Part shown: one piece after another, positions 1 to 7,298 of the stretch
Numbering within the stretch: position 1 is the stretch's first letter
Layout of the letters: each line of letters opens with the position of its first letter
Assembly (NCBI RefSeq): GCF_017312365.1
Contig: NZ_BLJI01000030.1
Coordinates: 1 to 56,575 of the forward strand
Direction: 5' to 3'
Origin: Chroococcus sp. FPU101
Lineage (GTDB): Bacteria > Cyanobacteriota > Cyanobacteriia > Cyanobacteriales > Microcystaceae
Length of the DNA stretch: 56,575 bases
Position numbers and translations under genes: made by a program
The notes under the pieces: model-generated
What the model was told of the DNA's origin: nothing
Databases searched by the model: none
What the model saw: the letters and a program-made list of their open reading frames with translations, nothing else

Positions 1-456
1 AATGAATTGGTATTAAATAAATTACTGGTTGCTTATGCTGAAAATATACACGATGATTTAGGATTATCTCTAGCCTTAAGAATGTTAATAAATGATCCAA
101 ATAGACAGTTAGAAATTCTCCAATTTTTGCCGACTGCTGCGGGTGAAATTGATAGTAGTTATGAATTTAGAAGGATGTTTGAACTCTTACCCAGCGAGGT
201 AAAAACTCGATTACATATTACTAATCTAGAATCAGCCGAACCCATGCAAGTTGTGATTGAAGCATCACAAAATGTTGATTTAACGATTGCTGGAACGAGT
301 CGAACCTGGGGAATTGAACGACAAACATTAGGTTTATATACCGATCGATTAGCTCAAGAATGTCAATCCTCTTTACTCATTACCCGTCGCTATTCTCCAG
401 TCAATAATCATTTGCAATCTCTCTTTACTTATGGAAAAGATACAATTAGATCCTAA
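1..456 (+). CDS. C-terminal end of a membrane transporter with a universal-stress-like domain (partial)
   Basis: The reading frame is open to the window edge, so the 5' part lies outside. The visible ~150 residues have no membrane segment. They read as an alternating alpha/beta cytosolic domain, ending in a region (TIAGTSRTWGIE, then LLITRR) that resembles the last part of the UspA-like C-terminal domain of cyanobacterial cation:proton antiporters or amino-acid/cation permeases. The transporter class is inferred from remembered family resemblance and is uncertain. The stop codon overlaps the start of the next gene by 26 bases, which suggests co-translation. The TTG at position 7 should not be taken as a real start. 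Confidence 0.6.
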   Translation, partial: NELVLNKLLVAYAENIHDDLGLSLALRMLINDPNRQLEILQFLPTAAGEIDSSYEFRRMFELLPSEVKTRLHITNLESAEPMQVVIEASQNVDLTIAGTSRTWGIERQTLGLYTDRLAQECQSSLLITRRYSPVNNHLQSLFTYGKDTIRS

Positions 457-889
457 ATATTTAAGCTTTTATGGAATTACGATCGCATTTGTTCTAGGTT
501 TATTTAAAATCGTTAGTAGCTATGGTGAACATTCTTTAAAAGCACCTCCGTCTGTTTCTGGGACTTATCAAATTCAGTCTAGAAATTTTCCCGCTTGTCT
601 AAAGACGCAAGCTTTACCTTTAAAGATTGAACAGTCTGGGGTGTTTTTGTTTGCTCACTTAGCTAATCTTCCTTTAGATGGACGCATCAAAGACAATCAA
701 ATTAATTTAATGGGTAATCATTCTAGTTTTGCTAATTGTTCCTTTGCTCAAAATACAACTTTAAACATACAAGCAAGCATTAAGGATAATTTTTTAAGTG
801 GCGAAATAATTTGGGATGAAACAACACCTACAACTCTTTTTATAGCAATAAGAGAAGCCGTTAAAGAAACATCACCAGAAAAACATTAA
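431..889 (+). CDS. Small single-pass membrane protein, unknown function
   Basis: A 152-residue protein with one hydrophobic segment near the N terminus (about residues 11-30). A soluble region follows, predicted beta-rich, with two cysteines (in FPACLK and ANCSFA) that could form a disulfide outside the cytoplasm. It starts 26 bases before the end of the upstream transporter gene, so the two are probably translated together and it may be an accessory subunit. I do not recognise a named domain. A strong hairpin follows the stop codon. Confidence 0.65.
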   Translation: MEKIQLDPKYLSFYGITIAFVLGLFKIVSSYGEHSLKAPPSVSGTYQIQSRNFPACLKTQALPLKIEQSGVFLFAHLANLPLDGRIKDNQINLMGNHSSFANCSFAQNTTLNIQASIKDNFLSGEIIWDETTPTTLFIAIREAVKETSPEKH

Positions 890-894
890 AAAAA

Positions 895-915
895 AGGGTT
901 TGATATCCAAACCCT
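895..915. terminator. Terminator between convergent genes
   Basis: An 8-bp stem (AGGGTTTG with CAAACCCT, 895-902 and 908-915) with a 5-base loop sits between two converging genes. On the minus strand the stem is followed by a run of T (complement of the A run ending at 895), so it is a good intrinsic terminator for the ferrochelatase-like gene. It may also stop plus-strand transcription. Confidence 0.8.
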
Positions 916-948
916 CAATCTCACAAGGTTTTTATGCCAAAACTTTAC

Positions 949-2094
949 TTAATGATGGTGGTGATGCTCATGTGAATGATGGTGATGATGTTCTTGTAAA
1001 GAAACCGAATTTGAATTAATGCTTAAAGCTTCTTGGTTTAATAAAGCTTCAATCTGTTCATCTGCCCAATGAGCTACCATGTGACAGAAGTCGGGATGAT
1101 CATTAACACAGGGCATTTGGATATAATTCACATCAGAATACTTACGGCGTAGATGTTCGATAATATGCTCTACATCTAGTAATGTTTCATGATTTTCTGT
1201 CGCAAAACCAATCGGCATAAAAATAAGTGCTTTTGCCCCTAATTCTATTAAATTTCTAGCCGCTAAATCTGCATTAGGTTGTGTCCATTTAATGAGAGGA
1301 GTCTGATGATTGAGCCAACCTACTGAAATCAACGGATATCGCTCGATTAACTCTTCTCGAACCAGTTCATAAAGCTTTTGACTTTCATCAATACCCGATG
1401 TAAATCCTTTTGCTTCATGAGGGCAACCATGATTCATTAAAACAATACCAATTTGCGAGGGAAGATAAGCTTGAGCTAAATCTTGATTAATTTTTTCCTC
1501 AACCAAACGCGCCATTAAATGAATATAGTCGGGTTGGTTATAGAATGAGGGAATATAACGCATCCCTTTAACCCAATGCTCAGAATCTTCATTCATTTCG
1601 GCTAAAGCTTTATTAACTTGTTCTATCGCAATTCCACTGGTAAAAATCGAATCTACAACTAATAAAGGGTAAATTAGAATCTTTTCAAAACCTTGGGCTT
1701 TAATTTCTGTTAAAACTTGAGACGGTAGATATGGCGCACAGAAGTTAAACGCTTTAAAAACTTTTACCCTTTCGCCCCATTTCGCTTGTAGATTTTTTTC
1801 GATACCTTCCCGTTGGTGTTCAAAAATATGATTATGAGGGGAAATAAAATCATGATGCTGGTGTTGCCACTCATGCAAATCAAACATAGCGAGTAATTTT
1901 GCGAGTGGGGGGTATATCCAATGGGGAACAGGTGCAAATTTAGCGGTTAGTAGATTTAAAGCTTGTTCGTTGTAATTGGCAAAGTCTTCGTAACTTTCGA
2001 CTTCTCCGTATCCCATGAGTAAAACGGCAATTTTTTCTGATGCGGGATTTTGTTCTGATTCGTGATGGTGGGTCTGTTGTGCGATCGCTACCAC
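949..2094 (-). CDS. Ferrochelatase-like chelatase with histidine-rich C-terminal tail
   Basis: A 381-residue protein of the class II chelatase fold (HemH/CbiK/CbiX relatives). Two parallel alpha/beta halves are visible: the N-terminal LLMGYGEVES (25-34) and FNFCAPYLP (117-124), and the C-terminal NHGCP (221-225) and ENHETL (300-305). These last two match the places where ferrochelatases carry the catalytic His and Glu. The protein ends in a tail with 11 His in its last 13 residues (369-381), and the N terminus has HHH (9-11). There is no CAB-type membrane helix, unlike the main cyanobacterial ferrochelatase, so this is probably a paralogue. Its metal and tetrapyrrole are unknown. Start is GTG with GAGG 8 bases upstream. 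Confidence 0.75.
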   Translation of the reverse strand: MVAIAQQTHHHESEQNPASEKIAVLLMGYGEVESYEDFANYNEQALNLLTAKFAPVPHWIYPPLAKLLAMFDLHEWQHQHHDFISPHNHIFEHQREGIEKNLQAKWGERVKVFKAFNFCAPYLPSQVLTEIKAQGFEKILIYPLLVVDSIFTSGIAIEQVNKALAEMNEDSEHWVKGMRYIPSFYNQPDYIHLMARLVEEKINQDLAQAYLPSQIGIVLMNHGCPHEAKGFTSGIDESQKLYELVREELIERYPLISVGWLNHQTPLIKWTQPNADLAARNLIELGAKALIFMPIGFATENHETLLDVEHIIEHLRRKYSDVNYIQMPCVNDHPDFCHMVAHWADEQIEALLNQEALSINSNSVSLQEHHHHHSHEHHHHH

Positions 2095-2095
2095 T

Positions 2096-2153
2096 ACTCT
2101 AACCTCTACTGAGATAGTCTTTTTATACAGTTATTATTCTATTTTAGAATACT
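2096..2153. repeat. Dispersed repeat copy A
   Basis: About 58 bp from CTCTAACC to AATACTAT, closely matched at 6392-6450 (roughly 85 percent identical by eye, one indel). It covers the ribosome binding site and leader of the ferrochelatase-like gene. A TATCCC/GGGATA hairpin (2153-2171) follows at once and is shared with 3446-3463. Confidence 0.6.
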
Positions 2154-2388
2154 ATCCCCCCCGATGGGATAAATAATTGTAGACAACACACTTTTCTTAA
2201 TTAAAAAACCGATTAAGCAGAATAAACAAGCAATTATAGTAAAAACAGCAGTTTATTCTTCACAATGCCTGTAGCTGTCATCATGTATGCTAATACAACG
2301 GTTAGCTGTTGCGATCGCGTTAGTTGCTCACTTTTGATAGTAAATATTTATTTTAAAACCAATTAAAAACTTTAACTTGAGGTATGAG

Positions 2389-3366
2389 ATGATAACGCCC
2401 AAAAATCTTGGTTTAGGTATAGTCCTAACAGTATTTAGTTTATCTACTCTAACCGCTAAAGGATTTGCTTATAATTTTCACTACACTTCAGCAGAAACAG
2501 AAATCGTCAACACAGATTTTGATTCCTCTAACGGCTGGCTCTTAAATGGAACAGTGATTGATAGAGGAACAATTAAAGCTAGTTCTTCTTGGGGTAGTGC
2601 TTCTTATCCAATTGCTCCAGTGAATTTAGATCAAGGCGATGTATTCCTTTACTGGAGTGGGATTTTTCCGAGCAGTGCTAGAACAGAACCAGACAAATAT
2701 TATGTAGGTTTGCAGTATGCTGATAATGCTCCAGTCTGTTACAACAGTCAGACAAATAGTATAGTTGGGTCACCTCCGTGTACAGGGATTGCAGTTTCTG
2801 AAGTTGACGAAAATGCTGAACTAAAAGTCGAAATTCGTCCACGAGATAGAACAAATATTACTAATACTTATCATAGACTCTATATCGATCCAGATTTCGA
2901 TCCAGTAAACAATTATTCTCCAGTCTCAACTAGAGTGAACGTTCCTAATTATCAAGAAGCTGTGGCGATGGATTTTCGCTTAAATATTCGTAAGGTCAGT
3001 TCAAGTCAGTATGAAGCTATGTTAGCTTTTTGGAATGGCATTTCTTGGCTATCAATGACCCCTAAATCAGGATACACTTTACCACTAAATATTAGCTCTT
3101 CAAATTGGATAGATGCTAACCGACAGATTAGTAATTCCGTCACTTTTGAAGCGATTAACCTTTTATTTCGGCAAGCTGCTTCTACTCGACAGTCGATGAT
3201 AACTGCCGTAGCACTGACTCAAATTAGTCCTCAAACCCGTTCATTAGCACTAAACCAAGCACGTCCTCAAGCGATTCAAGTCAATGAATCTTCTAAAAAT
3301 CTAGCGTTACCTTTAGTTTTAGGATTGGGAATGTTATTTATTAAAAAGCCAAAAACAGACACATAG
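2389..3366 (+). CDS. Secreted protein of unknown function
   Basis: A 325-residue protein with a clear signal peptide (basic start, hydrophobic core, likely cleavage near KGFA-YNF). The rest looks like a beta-sandwich rich in Ser, Asn, Tyr and Trp. The C terminus has a short hydrophobic stretch (NLALPLVLGLGMLFI) followed by lysines. This resembles a PEP-CTERM-type sorting tail but lacks the PEP motif. ATG 2389 is preferred over the upstream TTG (2377) because GAGG lies 6 bases before it. It stands alone with long flanking spacers, and no enzyme motif was recognised. Confidence 0.65.
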   Translation: MITPKNLGLGIVLTVFSLSTLTAKGFAYNFHYTSAETEIVNTDFDSSNGWLLNGTVIDRGTIKASSSWGSASYPIAPVNLDQGDVFLYWSGIFPSSARTEPDKYYVGLQYADNAPVCYNSQTNSIVGSPPCTGIAVSEVDENAELKVEIRPRDRTNITNTYHRLYIDPDFDPVNNYSPVSTRVNVPNYQEAVAMDFRLNIRKVSSSQYEAMLAFWNGISWLSMTPKSGYTLPLNISSSNWIDANRQISNSVTFEAINLLFRQAASTRQSMITAVALTQISPQTRSLALNQARPQAIQVNESSKNLALPLVLGLGMLFIKKPKTDT

Positions 3367-3399
3367 AAATACTTTGAGCTAATGCACCTGACAACTTAA

Positions 3400-3463
3400 A
3401 AAACTGCCTCTGAATCAGTAATTGATGTTATCGTCTTTATAAGACTATCCCCCTTATGGGATA
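3400..3463. repeat. Diverged repeat copy C with TATCCC/GGGATA hairpin
   Basis: The stretch contains TTAAAAAACTGC, also found just before copy B (about 6380), then TCGTCTTTATAAGACTATCCCCC. It ends in an inverted repeat (3446-3451 with 3458-3463) identical in its arms to the one at 2153-2171. The match to the other copies is patchy, so this is a tentative third copy. Confidence 0.4.
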
Positions 3464-3639
3464 AAAAATAAGTAATCAGTATTTTTTTACCTCTAAAACC
3501 TTACCGATCAACATTCAGCCCAAAAGTAGAAATTTATAGCAATGACATTGTACTTTGTTTACAGCCTATGAAAGAAATGTTAGTCTGAGGTTTTTTGGTT
3601 ATTATAAATCTATAAATTTAAGATTACATAGTCTCATGA

Positions 3640-3818
3640 ATGACTAAAAATAAAACTTATCGTAAGCAACTTGGGGGACAATATCAAGCTCTTGAAGAAC
3701 ATTTTAACTAAATAGCTGAAGAACTCAAAAAGCCATCAGATTTACAGCATATTGAAAAAAAACAGTCGCCAATTGCCGACAACAAATAGCAAAATTAGAA
3801 AGGAGACTGGAAAAATGA
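3640..3818 (+). pseudogene. Broken small coiled-coil gene, first of a coupled pair
   Basis: The frame opens at ATG 3640 and reads 23 residues to an in-frame TAA (3709-3711). It continues as a charged helix (IAEELKKPSDLQHIEK) and then must shift frame in an A8 run (3755-3762). After the shift it ends as RQQIAKLERRLEK with TGA at 3816. That TGA overlaps the ATG of the next small gene, the usual arrangement of a coupled pair. The reconstructed product is about 58 residues, a charged coiled coil of unknown role. Two separate lesions argue for decay rather than a sequencing slip. Confidence 0.6.
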
Positions 3819-4057
3819 AACAATCTACAACAGAAAATTTAAAAAGATTTAAGCGTTATTTAGAAGAATATTCACCTCAACTTGAAAAAGCTTTAGCCGC
3901 TATTAAAACTCTAGAAAAATCAGACTCAGAATCAGAAGAATTTAGCGATATTTTAGCAAAACTTTAGGTCTGCGCTACAGTTTTGAAGCCATATTCAGAA
4001 GGAATAGTTAATGCTATTGAAGAGTTTACAGAAGATATGTATCAAGATGATGAGTAA
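3815..4057 (+). pseudogene. Second gene of the coupled pair, interrupted by an in-frame stop
   Basis: ATG 3815 has a good ribosome binding site (AAGGAG at 3800-3805). It encodes 50 residues, rich in Lys and Glu, up to TAG at 3965-3967. The same frame stays open after the stop and encodes VCATVLKPYSEGIVNAIEEF and more, to TAA at 4055, so the full-length form was probably about 80 residues. The truncated 50-residue protein could still be made. I do not know the family; size and coupling are compatible with a toxin-antitoxin or mobile-element accessory gene, but nothing proves this. Confidence 0.6.
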
Positions 4058-4061
4058 AAAA

Positions 4062-4087
4062 AGAAGTCAGTACAAAAACCGACTTCT
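4062..4087 (-). terminator. Intrinsic terminator of the orphan gene
   Basis: GAAGTC (4063-4068) pairs with GACTTC (4081-4086), with one further A-T pair outside. On the minus strand the stem is followed by seven T. It lies about 45 bases past the stop of the 311-residue gene. Confidence 0.75.
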
Positions 4088-4129
4088 CTAGAAAGTTTAG
4101 CTCAAATAAGAATAATAGAATTTTTAAAG

Positions 4130-5065
4130 CTAGTCATAATACATTGTGCCATTAGTTTCAAGAAAAAGCCTTAGATTACTTTCAATTTCCTCTAGAAAAG
4201 AAGTTAAATCATCTTTAGCTTCAAAAATAATTCTATTTGTACTAGGAAATCGAGTATCTCGATCAACTATTAGTAGCATCTTACGTTCTATAAAATAATT
4301 GATTAATGAATCATAATCTATAAATGTATCAACATAATCAAATTCTAATAAATTAAAATTATCATTTTCCACATATTTTTTTAAAAGCTCTCGATGAATT
4401 TCAAAACTAAGCTTAGATTTTTCTTCATCATATAAAGAAAGTTCATTTTCCGAGTAAGCCAGTTTTAAGCGAGAAGAATATTCTTGATAAAAATCTAATT
4501 TACTTATTTGTGGTAGATAAAAATCTTTTTTTTCTTCTGAATCTATTTCTAATTGAAAGATGTCTTTTAGATATTTGTCTTGCTTAATAAAATCAATAAT
4601 TTTTTCGGATTCATTATAATATTTTTTATAGAAACAAGATTTAATTGTTTGGCTGACAATTTCATATTGATATTCAGGAATATAGCATTTCAATAAAATA
4701 TTTTCAAACTCAGGTCTAATAGAAAAGTATTTTATTTGATGCAATACATGATTAGAAATTAATTTATGAGATGAAAGATATAACTGTTCTTCTCTACCTC
4801 TATGATAATAGAGTGCGCTTTTATTATAAGAATATTCACTGGTAACAGTACTATATCTTGTCCGTTCTCTGATATTCCAGTTATCAAGATTCATTAAATA
4901 GCTTATTAAAGCATCTTTAAGAGGAAAGTTATTAGATAATTTTTCAGATTTTTCAATTAAATCAGAGGGTAACATTGCCAGAATTTTTTTAAGATCTTCA
5001 GTATTTGTGCTAATGGTAAACTTTCCATCAAGATTTTTGATTTCAAGAGTAATATTATGTTTCAT
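4130..5065 (-). CDS. Hypothetical protein, AT-rich orphan
   Basis: A 311-residue soluble protein, very rich in Lys, Glu, Ile, Tyr and Asn, with no signal peptide or membrane segment. It looks mostly helical, with a small beta start (ITLEIKNLDGKFTIST). I recognise no domain. The coding sequence is more AT-rich than the neighbouring core genes, and it lies among decayed genes, so recent acquisition is plausible. It has its own terminator. It could be a standalone defence or phage-related gene, but this is a guess from context only. Confidence 0.6.
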   Translation of the reverse strand: MKHNITLEIKNLDGKFTISTNTEDLKKILAMLPSDLIEKSEKLSNNFPLKDALISYLMNLDNWNIRERTRYSTVTSEYSYNKSALYYHRGREEQLYLSSHKLISNHVLHQIKYFSIRPEFENILLKCYIPEYQYEIVSQTIKSCFYKKYYNESEKIIDFIKQDKYLKDIFQLEIDSEEKKDFYLPQISKLDFYQEYSSRLKLAYSENELSLYDEEKSKLSFEIHRELLKKYVENDNFNLLEFDYVDTFIDYDSLINYFIERKMLLIVDRDTRFPSTNRIIFEAKDDLTSFLEEIESNLRLFLETNGTMYYD

Positions 5066-5131
5066 AAGGCTAAACTTATCGTTAAATAAGAAAAAAATAT
5101 AATTTCGATCTCGATTATCAAAGTTAACTTG

Positions 5132-5347
5132 CTAAAAAAGATGTTGCTCTGATGGTGTAGGTTTGTATCCATCTCTAATTGCTGCTTTCATAAAAGCTGT
5201 TGGATTCTTAACTCGTTTTTGAGTATGTGCTTCATCTAAAGCGGCTACTGCACAATCCAGTCTTTCAGGATGTTCTTGCCATAATTGAAGTAATTTAGGA
5301 TCGTCTAGATTTACACCATAACCCTGCAAACATTTAAAATTTGCCAT
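5132..5347 (-). CDS. Small hypothetical protein
   Basis: A 71-residue protein starting at ATG 5347 (MANFKCLQGYG); AGAGAG lies about 8 bases upstream. An in-frame ATG further out would add seven residues. The C-terminal half (NPTAFMKAAIRDGYKP) resembles the helical 'NPxGFxxxAIRxGWKP' tail seen in some replication-initiation or plasmid-borne proteins of cyanobacteria. That resemblance is short and the function is unknown. Confidence 0.5.
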   Translation of the reverse strand: MANFKCLQGYGVNLDDPKLLQLWQEHPERLDCAVAALDEAHTQKRVKNPTAFMKAAIRDGYKPTPSEQHLF

Positions 5348-5419
5348 AAAATGCTCTCTTTTTATCACTATACAAATATAGTAATCAAAAAACGTGTAAT
5401 CGTCAAGCTAATCGCATCA

Positions 5420-5447
5420 ACACTACTCATAATTTAGTAGTGTTTTT
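5420..5447 (+). terminator. Orphan intrinsic terminator
   Basis: A perfect 8-bp stem (ACACTACT 5420-5427, AGTAGTGT 5436-5443) with an 8-base loop runs into five T, oriented to stop plus-strand transcription. No plus-strand gene ends upstream, so it either closes a small or antisense RNA or is a relic. Confidence 0.6.
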
Positions 5448-5637
5448 GAAGTTTTTTATAATACTAACAAGGTAGCGGGCATCAATAAAAGTGAATTAAT
5501 ACACCTAATAAAGAATAAAATTAAAAAAAATTGAAACTATAGTCACGTAAGCACCATCTAATCCCTAATGAGTACCTAAATTAGTGATTTAATTCCGCTT
5601 TATGCTCAATTAGCCTAATTCCCAGACGAATCTAACC

Positions 5638-6055
5638 ATGTCTGCTAAAGATATTTTTCACGAAGTGGTAAAGCAAGCTTTACAGAAAGAACAGTGGGTA
5701 ATTACAAATGAGCCTCTAAAATTTAAGTATGGTAATGTCAACTTTCAGATTGACTTGAGTGCCGAAAGGTTAGTTGCAGCAGAAAAAGAAGGAGAAAAAA
5801 TTGCTGTAGAAATTAAGAGTTTTTTAAATCCTTCGGCTATTACTGATTTTTATGCAGCGTTAGGTCAATTTCTGAGTTATCGATTGGCACTCTTATGCAA
5901 ATGAGCCAGACCATATATTATATATAGCAGTTCCAATAGATACTTATCGAACAATTTTTCAGCTTGAGTTTACACAGTCCGCAATCAGAAGATATCAAGT
6001 ACTATTAATTGTATATGATCCAGCAAATGAGGTAATTGTCCAATGGATAAAATAG
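5638..6055 (+). pseudogene. xisH: xisH, frameshifted
   Basis: The first 85 residues match XisH (MSAKDIFHEVVKQAL, FQIDLSAERLV, AVEIKSFLNP). The frame breaks near 5893, where two bases seem to be missing. The rest of XisH continues in another frame (ILYIAVPIDTYRTIFQLEF, then IVQWIK and TAG at 6053). XisH has a restriction-endonuclease-like core (Asp, then Glu-x-Lys), still visible here. It was named for fdxN element excision in heterocystous Anabaena, but most cyanobacteria carrying it have no such element. The xisI copy starts inside its 3' end, as in intact pairs. Confidence 0.85.
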
Positions 6056-6378
6056 CTTATTTTCGAGAGTGCATTCAGACTTTACTGACTCATTATGCTA
6101 AAGATGACATTTCAAGTGATGAAGTAGAAGTACAACTTATCTTTGATACACAGCGAGCTCATTATCAATGGATGAATGTTGGTTGGCAACAGTTTGAGCG
6201 CATTTAACGCTGTATTATGCACTTTGATATTAAAAATGGTAAAATTTGGCTTCAGCAAAACTTAACAGACCAAAATCCAGCCGAAGAGTTAGTCAAGATG
6301 GGGATTTCCAGAGAAGATATTGTACTAGGGTTACAGCCTCCCTACAAACGACCCTATACTGAATACGGTGTTGCTTAA
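6043..6378 (+). pseudogene. xisI: xisI, interrupted by an in-frame stop
   Basis: Starts at ATG 6043, overlapping the last codons of the xisH relic. It encodes a recognisable XisI (HYQWMNVGWQQFERI, then DIKNGKIWLQQN and EDIVLGLQPPYKRPYTEY). Codon 55 is TAA (6205-6207) in the middle of the conserved region, where the intact copy has an ordinary codon. The full frame would be 111 residues. Both genes of this pair are dead. Confidence 0.85.
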
Positions 6379-6391
6379 AACCTAAAAAACT

Positions 6392-6450
6392 GCTCTAACC
6401 TTGATTGAGATAGTCTTTTATACAGTCATAGTTCTATTTTGGAATACTAT
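6392..6450. repeat. Dispersed repeat copy B
   Basis: A 58-bp sequence from GCTCTAACC to GGAATACTAT, near-identical to copy A at 2096-2153. It lies in the short gap between the 3' ends of the dead and intact xisHI pairs. The ends are loosely inverted (ATAGTCTT against AATACTAT), as in a very small non-autonomous element. Confidence 0.6.
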
Positions 6451-6461
6451 ATTAAAAAAAA

Positions 6462-6806
6462 CTAATGTACTACTGCAAAATCTGTGTACTGTCGCATCTT
6501 AGGTTCATGGAAGGCTAATACGATATCTTCTTGATCAACACCTGCACGAACAAGATCAGTCGCAATCCCGTTTTCCGTCCAATCTTCTTCGATCCAGAAT
6601 TTGCCATTTTGAAGACGAACGTAAACAGTCATACCCATAATGCGCTCACCATTCTGCCAGCCAAGGTTCATCCAGATATAATGACTTTTTAGCTCATCTA
6701 CAATCAAAAATGTTTCAATTTCTTGGTTATGGCGACGGTTACACAATTCTATATATTCGGTCAAGATGCGTTTAATGAGTTGGGGATACTCAGTTAATTT
6801 ATCCAT
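6462..6806 (-). CDS. xisI: XisI family protein
   Basis: A 114-residue XisI homologue: N-terminal helix (YPQLIKRILTEYIEL), central IWMNLGWQNGERIMGMTVYV, and the conserved end DLVRAGVDQEDIVLAFHEP. It overlaps the 3' end of xisH by 13 bases, the standard arrangement, so the two are co-translated and probably form a complex. This pair is intact. It stands tail to tail with the decayed pair at 5638-6378. Function outside fdxN excision is unknown. Confidence 0.9.
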   Translation of the reverse strand: MDKLTEYPQLIKRILTEYIELCNRRHNQEIETFLIVDELKSHYIWMNLGWQNGERIMGMTVYVRLQNGKFWIEEDWTENGIATDLVRAGVDQEDIVLAFHEPKMRQYTDFAVVH

Positions 6807-7210
6807 TGTGTGATTTCCTCTGTTTCTGTATCTACAATAATCAGTGGCAGTTGATGTTTATTGAGAATAAGTTGAATCACATCCTGCTTAAAAAAGCTTG
6901 AGAAAGCGATCGCACTAACAGCAACATAGAGTTTACGATCTGGTGCTGTTTCCTCTAAAAGATAGCGGTATATGTCATACTGACCAAGAGCTTCTTTTAA
7001 ATCTTGTATTTTTGATGTGCCAAGAAAGCTTTTAACCTCAACTACCAGTTTTTGTCCATCTCTTTCAATTGCTATAGGACGTTCAGCACCGAGGTCAGCG
7101 TATAATATTGTTCTGCGATACTGAATAATGTATGGATCATCTGTAATTATCCAACCATCCTTGATCATTGCATTTTTTACCGCATTGTGGATGATGTCTA
7201 ATTTGGGCAT
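6794..7210 (-). CDS. xisH: XisH family protein, nuclease-like fold
   Basis: A 138-residue protein when started at ATG 7210 (MPKLDIIHNAVKNAM), which matches the usual XisH N terminus. An in-frame ATG at 7249 would add 13 residues. It carries the PD-(D/E)xK-like set Asp39 (YADLGAE) and Glu58-Val-Lys60 (VVEVKSF), so a nuclease or resolvase-like activity is possible. It is upstream of and coupled to xisI. No fdxN element or heterocyst gene is visible here. Confidence 0.88.
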   Translation of the reverse strand: MPKLDIIHNAVKNAMIKDGWIITDDPYIIQYRRTILYADLGAERPIAIERDGQKLVVEVKSFLGTSKIQDLKEALGQYDIYRYLLEETAPDRKLYVAVSAIAFSSFFKQDVIQLILNKHQLPLIIVDTETEEITQWIN

Positions 7211-7298
7211 AACATTTAGTATAGCTTTCCTATAAGCCTCAATTAGCATTCTTTCATCTATGTAATTCGTCTAAAACATTATTCTTATAAAAACGAAG

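Noticed and set aside
949-990. His tail as a cloning tag or vector contamination
   Set aside because: The sequence is HHHHHSHEHHHHH, not a plain His6, codons are mixed CAT/CAC, and flanking DNA is continuous native sequence with its own terminator.
5638-7210. XisH/XisI as evidence for heterocysts or an fdxN element
   Set aside because: No fdxN, nif or xisF gene is in the window, and xisHI pairs occur in many non-heterocystous cyanobacteria.
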